A stretch of 30,041 nt of DNA from RGIG7213 sp045657205 (GCA_045657205.1 JAZOSS010000004.1:1-30041), one strand, 5' to 3'; positions 7,066-14,943 are shown, counted from the first letter of the stretch. Made by a program: numbers and translations. The notes: generated by a model not told the origin, from the letters alone.

Positions 7066-8484
7066 TTAAAATCTGAAATATAAAAACGGATTGAAGCTTG
7101 AGTCAACGAGGTAAGCCGTTGATACTGCAAGAAATAAAAGGCAGCAAACGGGTACGGCGTATCTGTATACATCTGCGAGTTTTCTTTCCGAAAAATAAAG
7201 CTTGTAAAACAGCTTTTTGGGAAAGGGAGTGCACGCAATGCAGAGAATGATTACAAATACGATATTTCTCATTATTTCGTACGCATCGGCTGAATTTATA
7301 AATCCCGAGCCGTTTATTCCGAACATATTCTTCAAATATTCAAAGCCTGCGCCGATATCTTCAAATACGAACAGAAGCCAGCCGAACAAAACGATCAAAA
7401 GCGTGTAAACGTGTCTGAAAAAGGCGGGGATCTTTTCGAGAGCTTTGAGAAGAAAACCTTTTTCAAGCATGAGTATTATTCCGTAATAAAGTCCCCACAG
7501 AATGTAATTCCAATACGCTCCGTGCCAGATACCGGTAAGAAGCCATACGATAAACAGGTTGCGGTACGTTTTGAATTTTCCGCCGCGCGATCCTCCCAAA
7601 GGAAAGTAAACGTTGTCGCGGAACCAGGTGGAAAGTGACATATGCCACCTTCTCCAGAATTCCGTAATACTTTTTGAAATGTACGGATAATTGAAGTTTT
7701 CAAGAAAACGGAAACCGAGCATCTTGCCAAGACCTATTGCCATATCGGAGTATGCCGAAAAGTCAAAATAAAGCTGTAAAGAATAACACATTATGCCGAA
7801 CCAGGCGGCGAGAATAGACCTTTCATCTGTCGGTATGTCACGGAAATGATACCATATTTCACCGACAGCGTTTGCAAAAATTATCTTTTTTCCAAGTCCT
7901 GCAACGAACGTTCTGACGCCCGATGCGAAAAGGTCTACCGATTCTTTACGTTCGTTGAGCTGGTCGTCAACATCCTTGTAACGAACGATAGGGCCTGCAA
8001 TAAGCTGGGGAAAAAGTGTAACGTAAGCACCGAATGAGGTTATCTTTTTCTGTACGTTTGCATCTCCTCTGTAAACGTCGATAACGTAGGAAAGTGCCTG
8101 GAATGTGTAGAAGGATATACCGATTGGGAGTTCAAGACCGAGCAGGGGAATATTTACTCCCGGTATAAGATTAAGTATGCTTCCGACGATAAAATCGTAA
8201 TATTTGAAAAATCCGAGAATGGCAAGGTTTATTACTACACTTAAAACAAGGATACCTTTTGCTTTTTTTATGTTATCTCGATATTTGTCCACGAAGTATC
8301 CGAAAGCATAATCTATGATTATGGTGAATACCATAAGCAGTATGTAAACGTACTCATCCCATCCGTAAAATATAAGGCTTACGATCAGAAGAAAGATGTT
8401 TCGCCATTTGTGCGGAACGAGAAAATACACTCCGAGTGACAGTGCAAGAAAAAGAAATAAAAACTCAAGACTCGAAAAAACCAT
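7066..8484 (-). CDS. MBOAT O-acyltransferase (AlgI/DltB-like)
   Basis: The 472-aa polytopic membrane enzyme opens with the usual MVFSSLEFLFLFL. The core shows TFQALSYVIDVYRG, LIAGPIVRY, a WRRWHMSLSTWFRDNVYFPLGG loop and the catalytic-His region TGIWHGAYWN near residue 320. AlgI-type proteins carry acyl groups across the membrane for transfer to polysaccharides; DltB does so for D-alanine on teichoic acid. No dltA/C/D genes are present, and the DHHW partner favours O-acetylation. GAGGT lies six bases before the ATG. First gene of a two-gene operon with its own promoter. Confidence 0.94.
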   Translation of the reverse strand: MVFSSLEFLFLFLALSLGVYFLVPHKWRNIFLLIVSLIFYGWDEYVYILLMVFTIIIDYAFGYFVDKYRDNIKKAKGILVLSVVINLAILGFFKYYDFIVGSILNLIPGVNIPLLGLELPIGISFYTFQALSYVIDVYRGDANVQKKITSFGAYVTLFPQLIAGPIVRYKDVDDQLNERKESVDLFASGVRTFVAGLGKKIIFANAVGEIWYHFRDIPTDERSILAAWFGIMCYSLQLYFDFSAYSDMAIGLGKMLGFRFLENFNYPYISKSITEFWRRWHMSLSTWFRDNVYFPLGGSRGGKFKTYRNLFIVWLLTGIWHGAYWNYILWGLYYGIILMLEKGFLLKALEKIPAFFRHVYTLLIVLFGWLLFVFEDIGAGFEYLKNMFGINGSGFINSADAYEIMRNIVFVIILCIACTPFPKKLFYKLYFSERKLADVYRYAVPVCCLLFLAVSTAYLVDSSFNPFLYFRF

Positions 8485-8512
8485 AATTACCTCAAACTAA
8501 ATATTTATGGAA

Positions 8513-8541
8513 ATTATACATTATAGGGGGATAAAATTCAA
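8513..8541 (-). promoter_or_regulatory. Promoter of MBOAT-DHHW operon
   Basis: Minus strand: TTGAAT (8541-8536), 17 bases, TATAAT (8518-8513), about 28 bases before the start codon at 8484. Confidence 0.75.
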
Positions 8542-8595
8542 GAATGTTTTGTGTATTATGTGAAAACAAAATGAAGTAAAAAAACGAAAAAAATC

Positions 8596-8620
8596 TGTAC
8601 ATATTTGTTGTAAATGTACA
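8596..8620. promoter_or_regulatory. Operator-like inverted repeat in divergent region
   Basis: TGTACAT (8596-8602) and ATGTACA (8614-8620) form a 7-11-7 inverted repeat. It lies between the MBOAT promoter and the folT promoter, in otherwise featureless AT-rich DNA (8542-8680). It could be a repressor site or chance; no cognate regulator is identifiable. Confidence 0.3.
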
Positions 8621-8682
8621 AAAAAAGGTCTGTAAGATTATAAAAAATATATATTATGTCAATAGATTTTTTTTATATGCAG

Positions 8683-8691
8683 TGGTAGAAT
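8683..8691 (+). promoter_or_regulatory. Extended -10 promoter of folT
   Basis: TG-G-TAGAAT is an extended -10 element; no good -35 is visible. The expected start near 8698 falls just before the riboswitch, which supports it. Confidence 0.5.
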
Positions 8692-8697
8692 ATACGT

Positions 8698-8812
8698 AAA
8701 CAGAGTAGGATATAAAGCGTTTGTGGTGTACCCACAGTGTCGGCAGGACGGGGAGTTGTCTGCCGAACGAATTGCTTAAAGCTGCGATTTTATATCCGCA
8801 TCCCGCTGATAA
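8698..8812 (+). ncRNA. Tetrahydrofolate (THF, folT-type) riboswitch
   Basis: The 5' core reads CAGAGTAG and the 3' core GCATCCCGCTG, matching the conserved GAGUAG and GCAUCC-G-CU elements of THF riboswitches. P1 is short (CAG 8701-8703 with CTG 8806-8808). P2 is nine pairs (8708-8716 with 8789-8797). Inside are a TGTGG/CCACA hairpin (about 8721-8735) and a CGGCAG/CTGCCG stem (8741-8746 with 8760-8765). Loop CGGGG (8749-8753) can pair with TCCCG (8801-8805), the expected long-range pseudoknot. It senses reduced folates and normally lowers folate-uptake expression. folT lies immediately downstream. The assignment rests on sequence and hand-folded structure. Confidence 0.88.
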
Positions 8813-8892
8813 TACAGTTTTTTTGCGGGAGAATTTTATGTTCTTCCGTTTTTATTTTAACTGATACGGGAATTTCCATCTGTTTGGAAGGA
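8802..8892 (+). promoter_or_regulatory. Riboswitch expression platform with short leader ORF
   Basis: After the aptamer, CCCGC (8802-8806) can pair with GCGGG (about 8825-8829) across a loop containing T7, competing with the pseudoknot and P1. GCGGGAG is also a fair ribosome binding site for an eight-codon ORF (ATG 8838 to TGA 8864, MFFRFYFN), in frame with folT. TTCTTCC (8841-8847) within it can pair with GGAAGGA (8886-8892), the folT ribosome binding site, as can TTCCA at about 8874-8878. Translational control is therefore more likely than termination. Which pairing is used is not determined. Confidence 0.45.
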
Positions 8893-8900
8893 AAATGCCA

Positions 8901-9689
8901 ATGTTGAAATTTAAAAACAATCATCGCCTTTTTATGTGCGGTACGGTATTGCTGATAATGCAGTTTGTTATTTTTGCTGTGAGAATGCTGTCGTATTCCG
9001 TAGTCAAGCAAACAGATCTTACGCTGAAAGCGGTAATTCCGACATCCTTTGAAAGATTCGTTCTTTTCTGGGGTGCGGGTGTTGCAGGTGTTATAGCGGT
9101 TCTTGTTGCATGCCTTTTTAAACTCGGCGGTGAAGTAAGAGAGGATACGAAGATATCGGCAAGAAAACGCACAGCAAAGCTTGTTATGTGCGCTTTGCTT
9201 CTTTCGCTTGCAGGTGTCGTTTCTCTCGTTGAAATAATGCCGATACAGGAAATGAAGATAACCTTTACGTATATCTTCATCGCTTTATGCGGTTATCTTT
9301 ACGGGCCGATAACGGGGATGGCGTTCGGTGCATCCGCCGATATTATCGGCTATATAGTCAATCCCGCAGGCGGTATGCTTTTTCCGGGGTTTACACTTAC
9401 GGCACTCATAAGCGGATTTTTCTACGGATTGCTTCTTGACAGAGAACAGATCACGGGCGCAAAGCTCCCTTTGTGGAGGATGATAGCGGCTAAAACGGCG
9501 GACACCGTAATATGTAACATCATTTTAAATACGTTCTGCTGCAGCGTTCTTTACGGCAATACTTTCATGGCACTTTTGCCTGCAAGACTGACGAAGAACC
9601 TCGTGATGCTTCCGTTTGAGATAATTTTACTTGTACTTGTGATAAAATTTGTTGAAACACATATACGCAAATATAACGTCAAGATCTGA
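8901..9689 (+). CDS. folT: Folate ECF transporter S component, N-terminally extended
   Basis: This is the folate-binding membrane subunit of an energy-coupling factor transporter, which works with EcfT and two ATPases encoded elsewhere. The diagnostic region is IFIALCGYLYGPITGMAFG followed by ASADIIGYIVNPAGGMLFPG, with the ALISGFFYGLLLDRE continuation, all typical of FolT. FolT is usually about 170-190 aa; here some 85 residues with two extra hydrophobic segments (about 10-35 and 50-75) come before the S-component core, which starts near RTAKLVMCALLLSL. GGAAGG (8886-8891) is nine bases from ATG 8901 and only three from ATG 8895, so 8901 is preferred (262 aa). The THF riboswitch upstream independently supports folate as substrate. 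Confidence 0.93.
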   Translation: MLKFKNNHRLFMCGTVLLIMQFVIFAVRMLSYSVVKQTDLTLKAVIPTSFERFVLFWGAGVAGVIAVLVACLFKLGGEVREDTKISARKRTAKLVMCALLLSLAGVVSLVEIMPIQEMKITFTYIFIALCGYLYGPITGMAFGASADIIGYIVNPAGGMLFPGFTLTALISGFFYGLLLDREQITGAKLPLWRMIAAKTADTVICNIILNTFCCSVLYGNTFMALLPARLTKNLVMLPFEIILLVLVIKFVETHIRKYNVKI

Positions 9690-9691
9690 AT

Positions 9692-9736
9692 AAAAACAGC
9701 AAAAATTATACGCCGTGTGTAATTTTTGCTGTTTTT
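9692..9736 (+). terminator. Intrinsic terminator after folT
   Basis: AAAAACAGCAAAAATTATAC pairs with GTGTAATTTTTGCTGTTTTT, about 20 pairs, two bases after the folT stop. The A-rich left arm makes it potentially bidirectional. Confidence 0.9.
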
Positions 9737-9767
9737 ATATAAAATAAATAATATTAACATTTTACGC

Positions 9768-9797
9768 TTTACATTTTGCTGATGTATGTGATATAAT
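9768..9797 (+). promoter_or_regulatory. Promoter of HTH-cupin/rsmE operon
   Basis: TTTACA (9768-9773), 18 bases, perfect TATAAT (9792-9797), leaving a leader of about 70 bases with no clear structure. Confidence 0.65.
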
Positions 9798-9872
9798 TCA
9801 AAAGGTGGGGTATCGTTTAGTTGCGTACCTCTTTGAAATTGATTTAAGCCAAACGGCGGAATGGAGATAATT

Positions 9873-10454
9873 ATGGAAATATCCAATCTTAAACAGATAG
9901 GCGAAAGACTTGCCGACCTTCGTGATATACTCGGTTTTACAACTGCTGATATGGCAAAGTTTACGGATACGACGGAAGAAGAATATATACAGTGCGAGCA
10001 GGGAAAGTGCGATATGTCAATATCGTTTTTGTGCAAGGCGGCACAAAGACTCCGCGTTGACCTTACCGACCTTATAATGGGTGAAGCTCCGAAGCTTTCC
10101 GTTTATACGGTTACGAAAAAAGGCGAAGGACTTCCCGTTGAAAGACGTGCGGGATTCGATTATCAGAATATGGCATATCTTTTCAGTGACAGAAAGATCG
10201 AACCGTTTACGGTAACTGTTCCGTACAGCGAGGATGCGCTCAATGCGCCCATTCATATGTGTGTTCACGACGGACATGAGTTTGATATGATAATCAAAGG
10301 AACGCTTAAAATGATCGTGAACGATAAAGTTGAGATACTTCACGAGGGCGACTGCATCTACCTCAACTCGAAATGGCCCCACGGAATGATCGCAATAGAC
10401 GGCGAAGACTGCAAGTTCCTTGCTATCGTAATTCCCGAAGCTTCACAGCAGTGA
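9873..10454 (+). CDS. XRE-type HTH transcription regulator with cupin domain
   Basis: The N-terminal lambda-repressor-like HTH (about 5-65: IGERLADLRDILGFTTADMAKF, then a recognition helix and AAQRLRVDLTDLI) is joined to a C-terminal single cupin (about 110-190) with HMCVHDGHEFDMIIKGTL and LHEGDCIYLNSKWPHGM, carrying several possible metal-binding His/Glu residues. This family usually responds to a small ligand bound in the cupin and regulates nearby metabolic genes. ATG 9873 is preferred over 9861 because GGAG (9863-9866) is placed for it. The only co-transcribed neighbour is rsmE, which starts on its stop codon, so the true targets may be itself or distant genes. Confidence 0.9.
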   Translation: MEISNLKQIGERLADLRDILGFTTADMAKFTDTTEEEYIQCEQGKCDMSISFLCKAAQRLRVDLTDLIMGEAPKLSVYTVTKKGEGLPVERRAGFDYQNMAYLFSDRKIEPFTVTVPYSEDALNAPIHMCVHDGHEFDMIIKGTLKMIVNDKVEILHEGDCIYLNSKWPHGMIAIDGEDCKFLAIVIPEASQQ

Positions 10455-11176
10455 TGAGATTCTTTCTTTCTTCGGAAAATATAACGTCTGACAGCGTTGT
10501 CATCGAAGGTGACGACTGCGTTCATATAGGCGTTTCCCTCCGTTCAAGACCGGGGGACGTTATTACAGTCTGCGATGAAGAAAAAAGGGAATATACGTGC
10601 GTTATTACGTCCATTACTCCGGAAAGAGTTACGGCGAAAATAACGGACGTTACTGTATCTTCGGCAGAGCCGAATGTTAAATTGCATCTGTACCAATCGG
10701 TTGCAAAGGGCGATAAGCTTGATCTTATAATCCAGAAGGCGACAGAGATAGGCGTGTACGATATAACGCTTGTTGACAGCAAACGGTGTGTTGCAAGATA
10801 CGATGCAAAGGATTGTAAAAGAAAAACGGAAAGATTTTCAAAAATCGCAGAGTCTGCCGCAAAGCAAAGCGGAAGAGCTGTCGTACCGTGTGTCTTTCCG
10901 CCCGTTGATTTTAAAACGGCTGTTAAAGAAGCAAAGGGAAAAAAACTTTTTTGTTACGAACTTGAGGGTTCTTTGACGTTGAAGAAGGCGCTTTCTTGTA
11001 ATGATTGTGATGAAATATCCGTATTTGTAGGTCCTGAAGGCGGATATACGGAAGATGAAGCGCTGTTTGCTAAGGAAAACGGTGCTATTGCTGTTACGCT
11101 CGGTAAAAGAATACTCAGATGTGAAACGGCACCTTTGTTCGTGCTTTCGTGCTTGATCTACGAGTATGAGCTGTAA
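10454..11176 (+). CDS. rsmE: 16S rRNA (uracil1498-N3)-methyltransferase
   Basis: The 240-aa SPOUT-class enzyme makes m3U1498 in the decoding region of 16S rRNA using S-adenosylmethionine. An N-terminal PUA-like domain (MRFFLSSE, then HIGVSLRSRPGDVITV) is followed by LIIQKATEIGVYDITLVDSKR. The knot region is FVGPEGGYTEDEALFA and LGKRILRCETAPLFVL, which are diagnostic. The ATG overlaps the preceding stop by one base (TGATG), so translation is probably coupled to the HTH-cupin gene. A longer reading frame opens at 10373 but the family N-terminus starts at 10454. Confidence 0.95.
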   Translation: MRFFLSSENITSDSVVIEGDDCVHIGVSLRSRPGDVITVCDEEKREYTCVITSITPERVTAKITDVTVSSAEPNVKLHLYQSVAKGDKLDLIIQKATEIGVYDITLVDSKRCVARYDAKDCKRKTERFSKIAESAAKQSGRAVVPCVFPPVDFKTAVKEAKGKKLFCYELEGSLTLKKALSCNDCDEISVFVGPEGGYTEDEALFAKENGAIAVTLGKRILRCETAPLFVLSCLIYEYEL

Positions 11177-11252
11177 ATATAAATTACGGCAATTTTTTAT
11201 GAAAATGTGACATAAAAAGTCGGAAAATTTATATAAAATTTTTAAATACTTG

Positions 11253-11281
11253 TTGAAATGTTACAAAAAACGGTATATAAT
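11253..11281 (+). promoter_or_regulatory. Strong promoter of cdaR-like/ftsEX region
   Basis: TTGAAA (11253-11258), 17 bases, perfect TATAAT (11276-11281). The predicted start is near 11288. Confidence 0.8.
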
Positions 11282-11285
11282 TCTT

Positions 11286-11321
11286 TTTGTGTGCCAAAAA
11301 ATGACACATAAGCGACACAAA
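11286..11321 (+). promoter_or_regulatory. Nested inverted repeats at the transcription start
   Basis: TTTGTGT (11286-11292) can pair with ACACAAA (11315-11321), or its TGTGT with an inner ACACA (11304-11308). TGACACA and CGACACA also read as direct repeats. The position at the start site, just before GGAGGTG, suits an operator for self-control by the regulator encoded downstream, or alternative 5' leader hairpins. Confidence 0.35.
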
Positions 11322-11340
11322 TGTTTTTTTGGAGGTGTAT

Positions 11341-12426
11341 ATGTCAAACAGATTATTTCAGGGTGTTATCCATCAGATGAAGGATGCGGTTGACCGTGTG
11401 ATAGGTGTTATAGACGATAACAGTATAATAATATCGTGCTCGGAACTCGGTAAGATAGGAGAGATCTGTCCGGGTATAAAGGACGAGCTTGCCTATGCTG
11501 CCGATGTCGTTTATTCAAACGGTTTCACTTACAGACCCATAGGAGATTCAAATAAAGCCGAATACATAGTTTTTGTTGAGGGAGATGACAAGATTGCGGA
11601 TAATATTTCCTCAGTGCTTGCTGTTTCGCTTTCAAATATCAAAAATCTGTACGATGAAAAATACGACAAAGCCTCGTTTATCAAAAATATAATTCTCGAT
11701 AATATTCTTCCGAGTGACATTTATATAAAATCAAAGGAGCTTCACTTTTCAACCGAGGTTACGCGTGTTGCTATCCTTGTGAAATTCCTTGCTCCGACAG
11801 AGGCAGTTCCTTTTGATATGATAACGAGTATGTATCCCGACAAGAGCAGGGATTATGTAATAAGCGTGGGAGAGAACGATATAGTTCTCGTTAAAGAGAT
11901 GAAGCCCGGGTATGAATCCGAGGAGATAATGAAGATCGCTCAGTCCATATACGATATGCTTTCGACGGAATTTTTTGCCAAAGTCGCCATTGGTATCGGT
12001 TCTGCGGCAGATAATGTACGTGATCTTGCGCGTTCATATAAAGAAGCGCAGGTCGCTCTTGAAGTCGGTAAGGTCTTTGATACGGAAAAAGATATCATAG
12101 CGTATGAAAATCTCGGCATCGGCAGACTTATTTATCAGCTTCCCACAACGCTTTGTGAAATGTTCCTCAATGAAGTGTTTAAAAAAGGCTCATTTGAAAA
12201 TATCGACAGGGAGACGCTTATGACGATACAAGCGTTCTTTGAAAACAACCTCAATGTATCGGAAACTTCAAGAAAACTCTTCGTACACAGAAATACACTC
12301 GTTTACAGACTTGATAAGATAAAAAAGATAACAGGACTTGATCTGCGTGAGTTTGAACACGCTATAACCTTTAAGGTAGCTCTTATGGTTCAAAAGTATC
12401 TCACGAGCAAGCCTGCAAAATTTTGA
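11341..12426 (+). CDS. CdaR/PucR-family transcriptional regulator
   Basis: The 361-aa product has a C-terminal PucR-type helix-turn-helix: FENNLNVSETSRKLFVHRNT then YRLDKIKKITGLDLREFEHA (about 300-345). A central GGDEF-like CdaR domain (about 130-260) contains VAIGIGSAADNVRDLARSYK followed by EAQVALEVG, typical of this class. The N-terminal 120 residues form a poorly conserved sensory region. Perfect GGAGGTG precedes ATG 11341; an upstream in-frame TTG (11329) overlaps it and is rejected. Family members usually respond to small molecules and often autoregulate. The stop is 26 nt before ftsE with no terminator, so the gene is probably co-transcribed with the division cluster and may adjust its expression. 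Confidence 0.88.
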   Translation: MSNRLFQGVIHQMKDAVDRVIGVIDDNSIIISCSELGKIGEICPGIKDELAYAADVVYSNGFTYRPIGDSNKAEYIVFVEGDDKIADNISSVLAVSLSNIKNLYDEKYDKASFIKNIILDNILPSDIYIKSKELHFSTEVTRVAILVKFLAPTEAVPFDMITSMYPDKSRDYVISVGENDIVLVKEMKPGYESEEIMKIAQSIYDMLSTEFFAKVAIGIGSAADNVRDLARSYKEAQVALEVGKVFDTEKDIIAYENLGIGRLIYQLPTTLCEMFLNEVFKKGSFENIDRETLMTIQAFFENNLNVSETSRKLFVHRNTLVYRLDKIKKITGLDLREFEHAITFKVALMVQKYLTSKPAKF

Positions 12427-12452
12427 TTATCTGAATTTATGAAGGATAAATA

Positions 12453-13133
12453 ATGATAAAATTTGACAACGTATCAAAAGTGTATCCGAGCGGAACGGTT
12501 GCACTTAAAAATATAAATTTGACCATTGAAGACGAAGGTTTTGTGTTTATAGTCGGTCGTTCGGGTGCGGGTAAATCAACGCTTTTGAAGCTCTTACTCG
12601 GCGAAGAAGAGCCGACGGAAGGCTCAATACACGTTGACGACTACGACCTTAATACCCTCAAAAGCCGTAAAATACCGTATTACAGACGTAATCTCGGTAT
12701 AGTTTTCCAGGATTTTAAACTGTTTGAAAAAAATACGGTATATGAAAATGTTGCTTTTGCTATGCGTGTCATAGGCGAACCCAACAGCGTCATAAAAAAG
12801 CGTGTTCCGAAGCTTCTTTCGCTTCTTAACCTCGAACATAGAAAGGACAGTTATCCGTCACAACTTTCAGGCGGCGAGCAACAGCGAGTCTCTCTTGCTC
12901 GTGCTATGGCTAACAATCCACGCATTATAATAGCGGACGAGCCTACGGCGAACATTGACCCGCAGATGAGTATGGACGTTATGAATATGCTCGTCCAACT
13001 CAACCAGGGAGGCAGAACAGTCATAGTGATAACACACGATAAAGAGCTTGTTGATTTCTTTAAAAAACGTGTTGTCGTTATTTCCGACGGTGTTATCGTA
13101 GAAGACAGAATGGGAGGTATGTTCCATGCGTAA
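12453..13133 (+). CDS. ftsE: Cell-division ABC transporter ATPase FtsE
   Basis: The 226-aa cytoplasmic ATPase partners with FtsX. Walker A is GRSGAGKS (35-42), the Q-loop region is NLGIVFQDFKLF, the ABC signature LSGGEQQR (about 139-146) and Walker B IIIADEPT (about 158-165), followed by the H-loop VIVITHDKEL. FtsEX converts ATP hydrolysis into control of a periplasmic or extracellular peptidoglycan hydrolase during division. GAAGGA precedes the ATG. The end overlaps ftsX by eight bases, indicating coupled synthesis. Length and motifs are complete. Confidence 0.97.
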   Translation: MIKFDNVSKVYPSGTVALKNINLTIEDEGFVFIVGRSGAGKSTLLKLLLGEEEPTEGSIHVDDYDLNTLKSRKIPYYRRNLGIVFQDFKLFEKNTVYENVAFAMRVIGEPNSVIKKRVPKLLSLLNLEHRKDSYPSQLSGGEQQRVSLARAMANNPRIIIADEPTANIDPQMSMDVMNMLVQLNQGGRTVIVITHDKELVDFFKKRVVVISDGVIVEDRMGGMFHA

Positions 13134-14943
13134 ATACAGCTTTTCATACCTTGCACAAAGAAGTTTTCACAGCCTTGTGAGAAACGGATTTATGACACTT
13201 GCTTCCGTTTTGATACTGTCTTCGTGTCTGCTTGTAACCGGTTCCTTCGGCTTACTGATATACAATTTATATGTCAATCTCAACGATCTTGACGGTCTTA
13301 ATGAGATCGTATGTATGTGCGACTATGATCTTCCCGATGGTGAAGAAAAACGAATAGAAGAAGCAATAAGGGGACTTAATAACGTAGAAAGCGTTACATT
13401 TATTTCGAAAGAAGTTGCTTTTGAAGAACAGAAAAAACAGTACGCTTCTTTCCCTGCAATACTTGATTATTTTGAAAATAAGAACAGCAATGCGGACAAG
13501 GAAACGGAAACTGCAACGCAGACTCAGCCGGCAGACACGGATGTACCGGCTGAAGATATTCCCACAGTCACAGTCAATGGCAAAAAACTTGTTGCGGATG
13601 CTATCTCTAAAAGAGAAAACTACAAAAGCTATACGTATTCTTCAAGTATTATTATGAAAATGCTTGAAAATGAGATAAGCATTGATGGCGTGGAAAAACT
13701 TATCTGTGATGGTAAGAACACACAATTTTTGTCTGAAAGTCATCTTGGCGGACAGCTTGCCGATGCTAAATATTACAAAGACGGCATACTTTATCTCGGT
13801 GGTGAAATTCCGAGCTGCGGTGAATTGAGTGCTGAAGATTTTTATACACTTGATTACGCAGAGCTTCAGAAAATGAATTGGTTAGCCGATTTTTCGGAGT
13901 ATACCGTACTTGAAACAGATGACGGTTATGCCGTTACGATGAACGGTATTTTGCCTGAAACGATTATTGATGCGTTTGATCTTGAAAGTGTTCTTCCGAC
14001 AGAAGAATCACCGAAGGTATCGGGTTATGCTACCGTTGCGATCGACGAAAACGGCAATATCGTGAATGAAGTTTTTAATATTAAAATTACTGTATCGGCA
14101 GATGGCGTGCAGTTTGAAACAGAGATAAAATATAGTTCTGAAATAACTGATATAGACTCACTTGTTGATGTTTCATTTGATGAAGCGGTACTTGCAAATT
14201 ATCAGCAAACAGACAATATTTTGTCTTTGATTCCGGAGGAAGATTTCAAGGAAGAAGAAACACCTTCGGATACGGATGCTGTTACCGATGCCCTGACAGA
14301 GGAAAATATTGCGACAGAAAATACAGTTGAGTCTGGCACAGTTGCTGAGGATACTGATGTTGTAACAGAACAGTCGGGAACGGTTGTGTATGCGGATAAA
14401 AACCCGCTGTCCGATGCTTTTAAGGTCGTCTACAAGGATATAAACGGAATAACAGAACTTCGTGACAGACTTTCGGCAATAGACGGTATAAGAAGTGTAA
14501 AGGATGCCGCAGATGCCGCACGTACGCTACAGAACCTTAAAGATACGATAATGATTATATTTTTGGTATTTATGGTAGTTCTCGTGTTTATTTCTGTGGT
14601 AATAATTATGAACACAGTAAGTATCGCAATATCGACGAGAGAAAAAGAGATCCTTGTTATGCGATATGTCGGTGCAACAAGTTTCTTTATATCTTTCCCG
14701 TTCTTACTTGAATCTGTTATTATAGGACTTATATCTACAGCTGTTGCTTATTTTGTGCAGTATGTTGTATATGGTTATCTTTGTAGTATATTGATGAATT
14801 CGGGACAGGAAGTATCAACGTTTTTAAGTATAGCACCCTTTTCCGAAATATGGTTGCCTACACTTATCGGATATTTGATAATTGCACTTTTGACGTGTGT
14901 TATAGGAAGTAAGATATCGTTGGCGAAAAATGTAAAGGTATAA
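13126..14943 (+). CDS. ftsX: FtsX with a ~305-residue extracellular insertion
   Basis: The ends are ordinary FtsX: TM1 (about 22-48), then VESVTFISKEVAFEEQKKQY in the extracellular loop, and after it NPLSDAFKVVYKDINGITEL, IDGIRSVKDA and three C-terminal membrane segments with STREKEILVMRYVGAT. Typical FtsX has about 300 aa; this one has 605. The extra material (about residues 121-425, bases 13486-14400) sits exactly between the two halves of the large extracellular loop. It is bordered by Thr/Asp/Glu/Pro-rich linkers (about 125-145 and 378-420). Between them is a folded-looking part rich in beta-strand patterns with alternating Gly/Asp turns; I cannot assign it, though it faintly resembles LolA/LppX-like lipoprotein folds. 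GGGAGG inside ftsE supports the start. ftsE lies upstream and an M23 hydrolase downstream. Confidence 0.95.
   Translation: MRKYSFSYLAQRSFHSLVRNGFMTLASVLILSSCLLVTGSFGLLIYNLYVNLNDLDGLNEIVCMCDYDLPDGEEKRIEEAIRGLNNVESVTFISKEVAFEEQKKQYASFPAILDYFENKNSNADKETETATQTQPADTDVPAEDIPTVTVNGKKLVADAISKRENYKSYTYSSSIIMKMLENEISIDGVEKLICDGKNTQFLSESHLGGQLADAKYYKDGILYLGGEIPSCGELSAEDFYTLDYAELQKMNWLADFSEYTVLETDDGYAVTMNGILPETIIDAFDLESVLPTEESPKVSGYATVAIDENGNIVNEVFNIKITVSADGVQFETEIKYSSEITDIDSLVDVSFDEAVLANYQQTDNILSLIPEEDFKEEETPSDTDAVTDALTEENIATENTVESGTVAEDTDVVTEQSGTVVYADKNPLSDAFKVVYKDINGITELRDRLSAIDGIRSVKDAADAARTLQNLKDTIMIIFLVFMVVLVFISVVIIMNTVSIAISTREKEILVMRYVGATSFFISFPFLLESVIIGLISTAVAYFVQYVVYGYLCSILMNSGQEVSTFLSIAPFSEIWLPTLIGYLIIALLTCVIGSKISLAKNVKV

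Noticed and set aside
10373..10453. Upstream extension of rsmE
   Set aside because: It lies inside the cupin gene; the conserved enzyme N-terminus MRFFLSSE starts at 10454 with a stop-start overlap.
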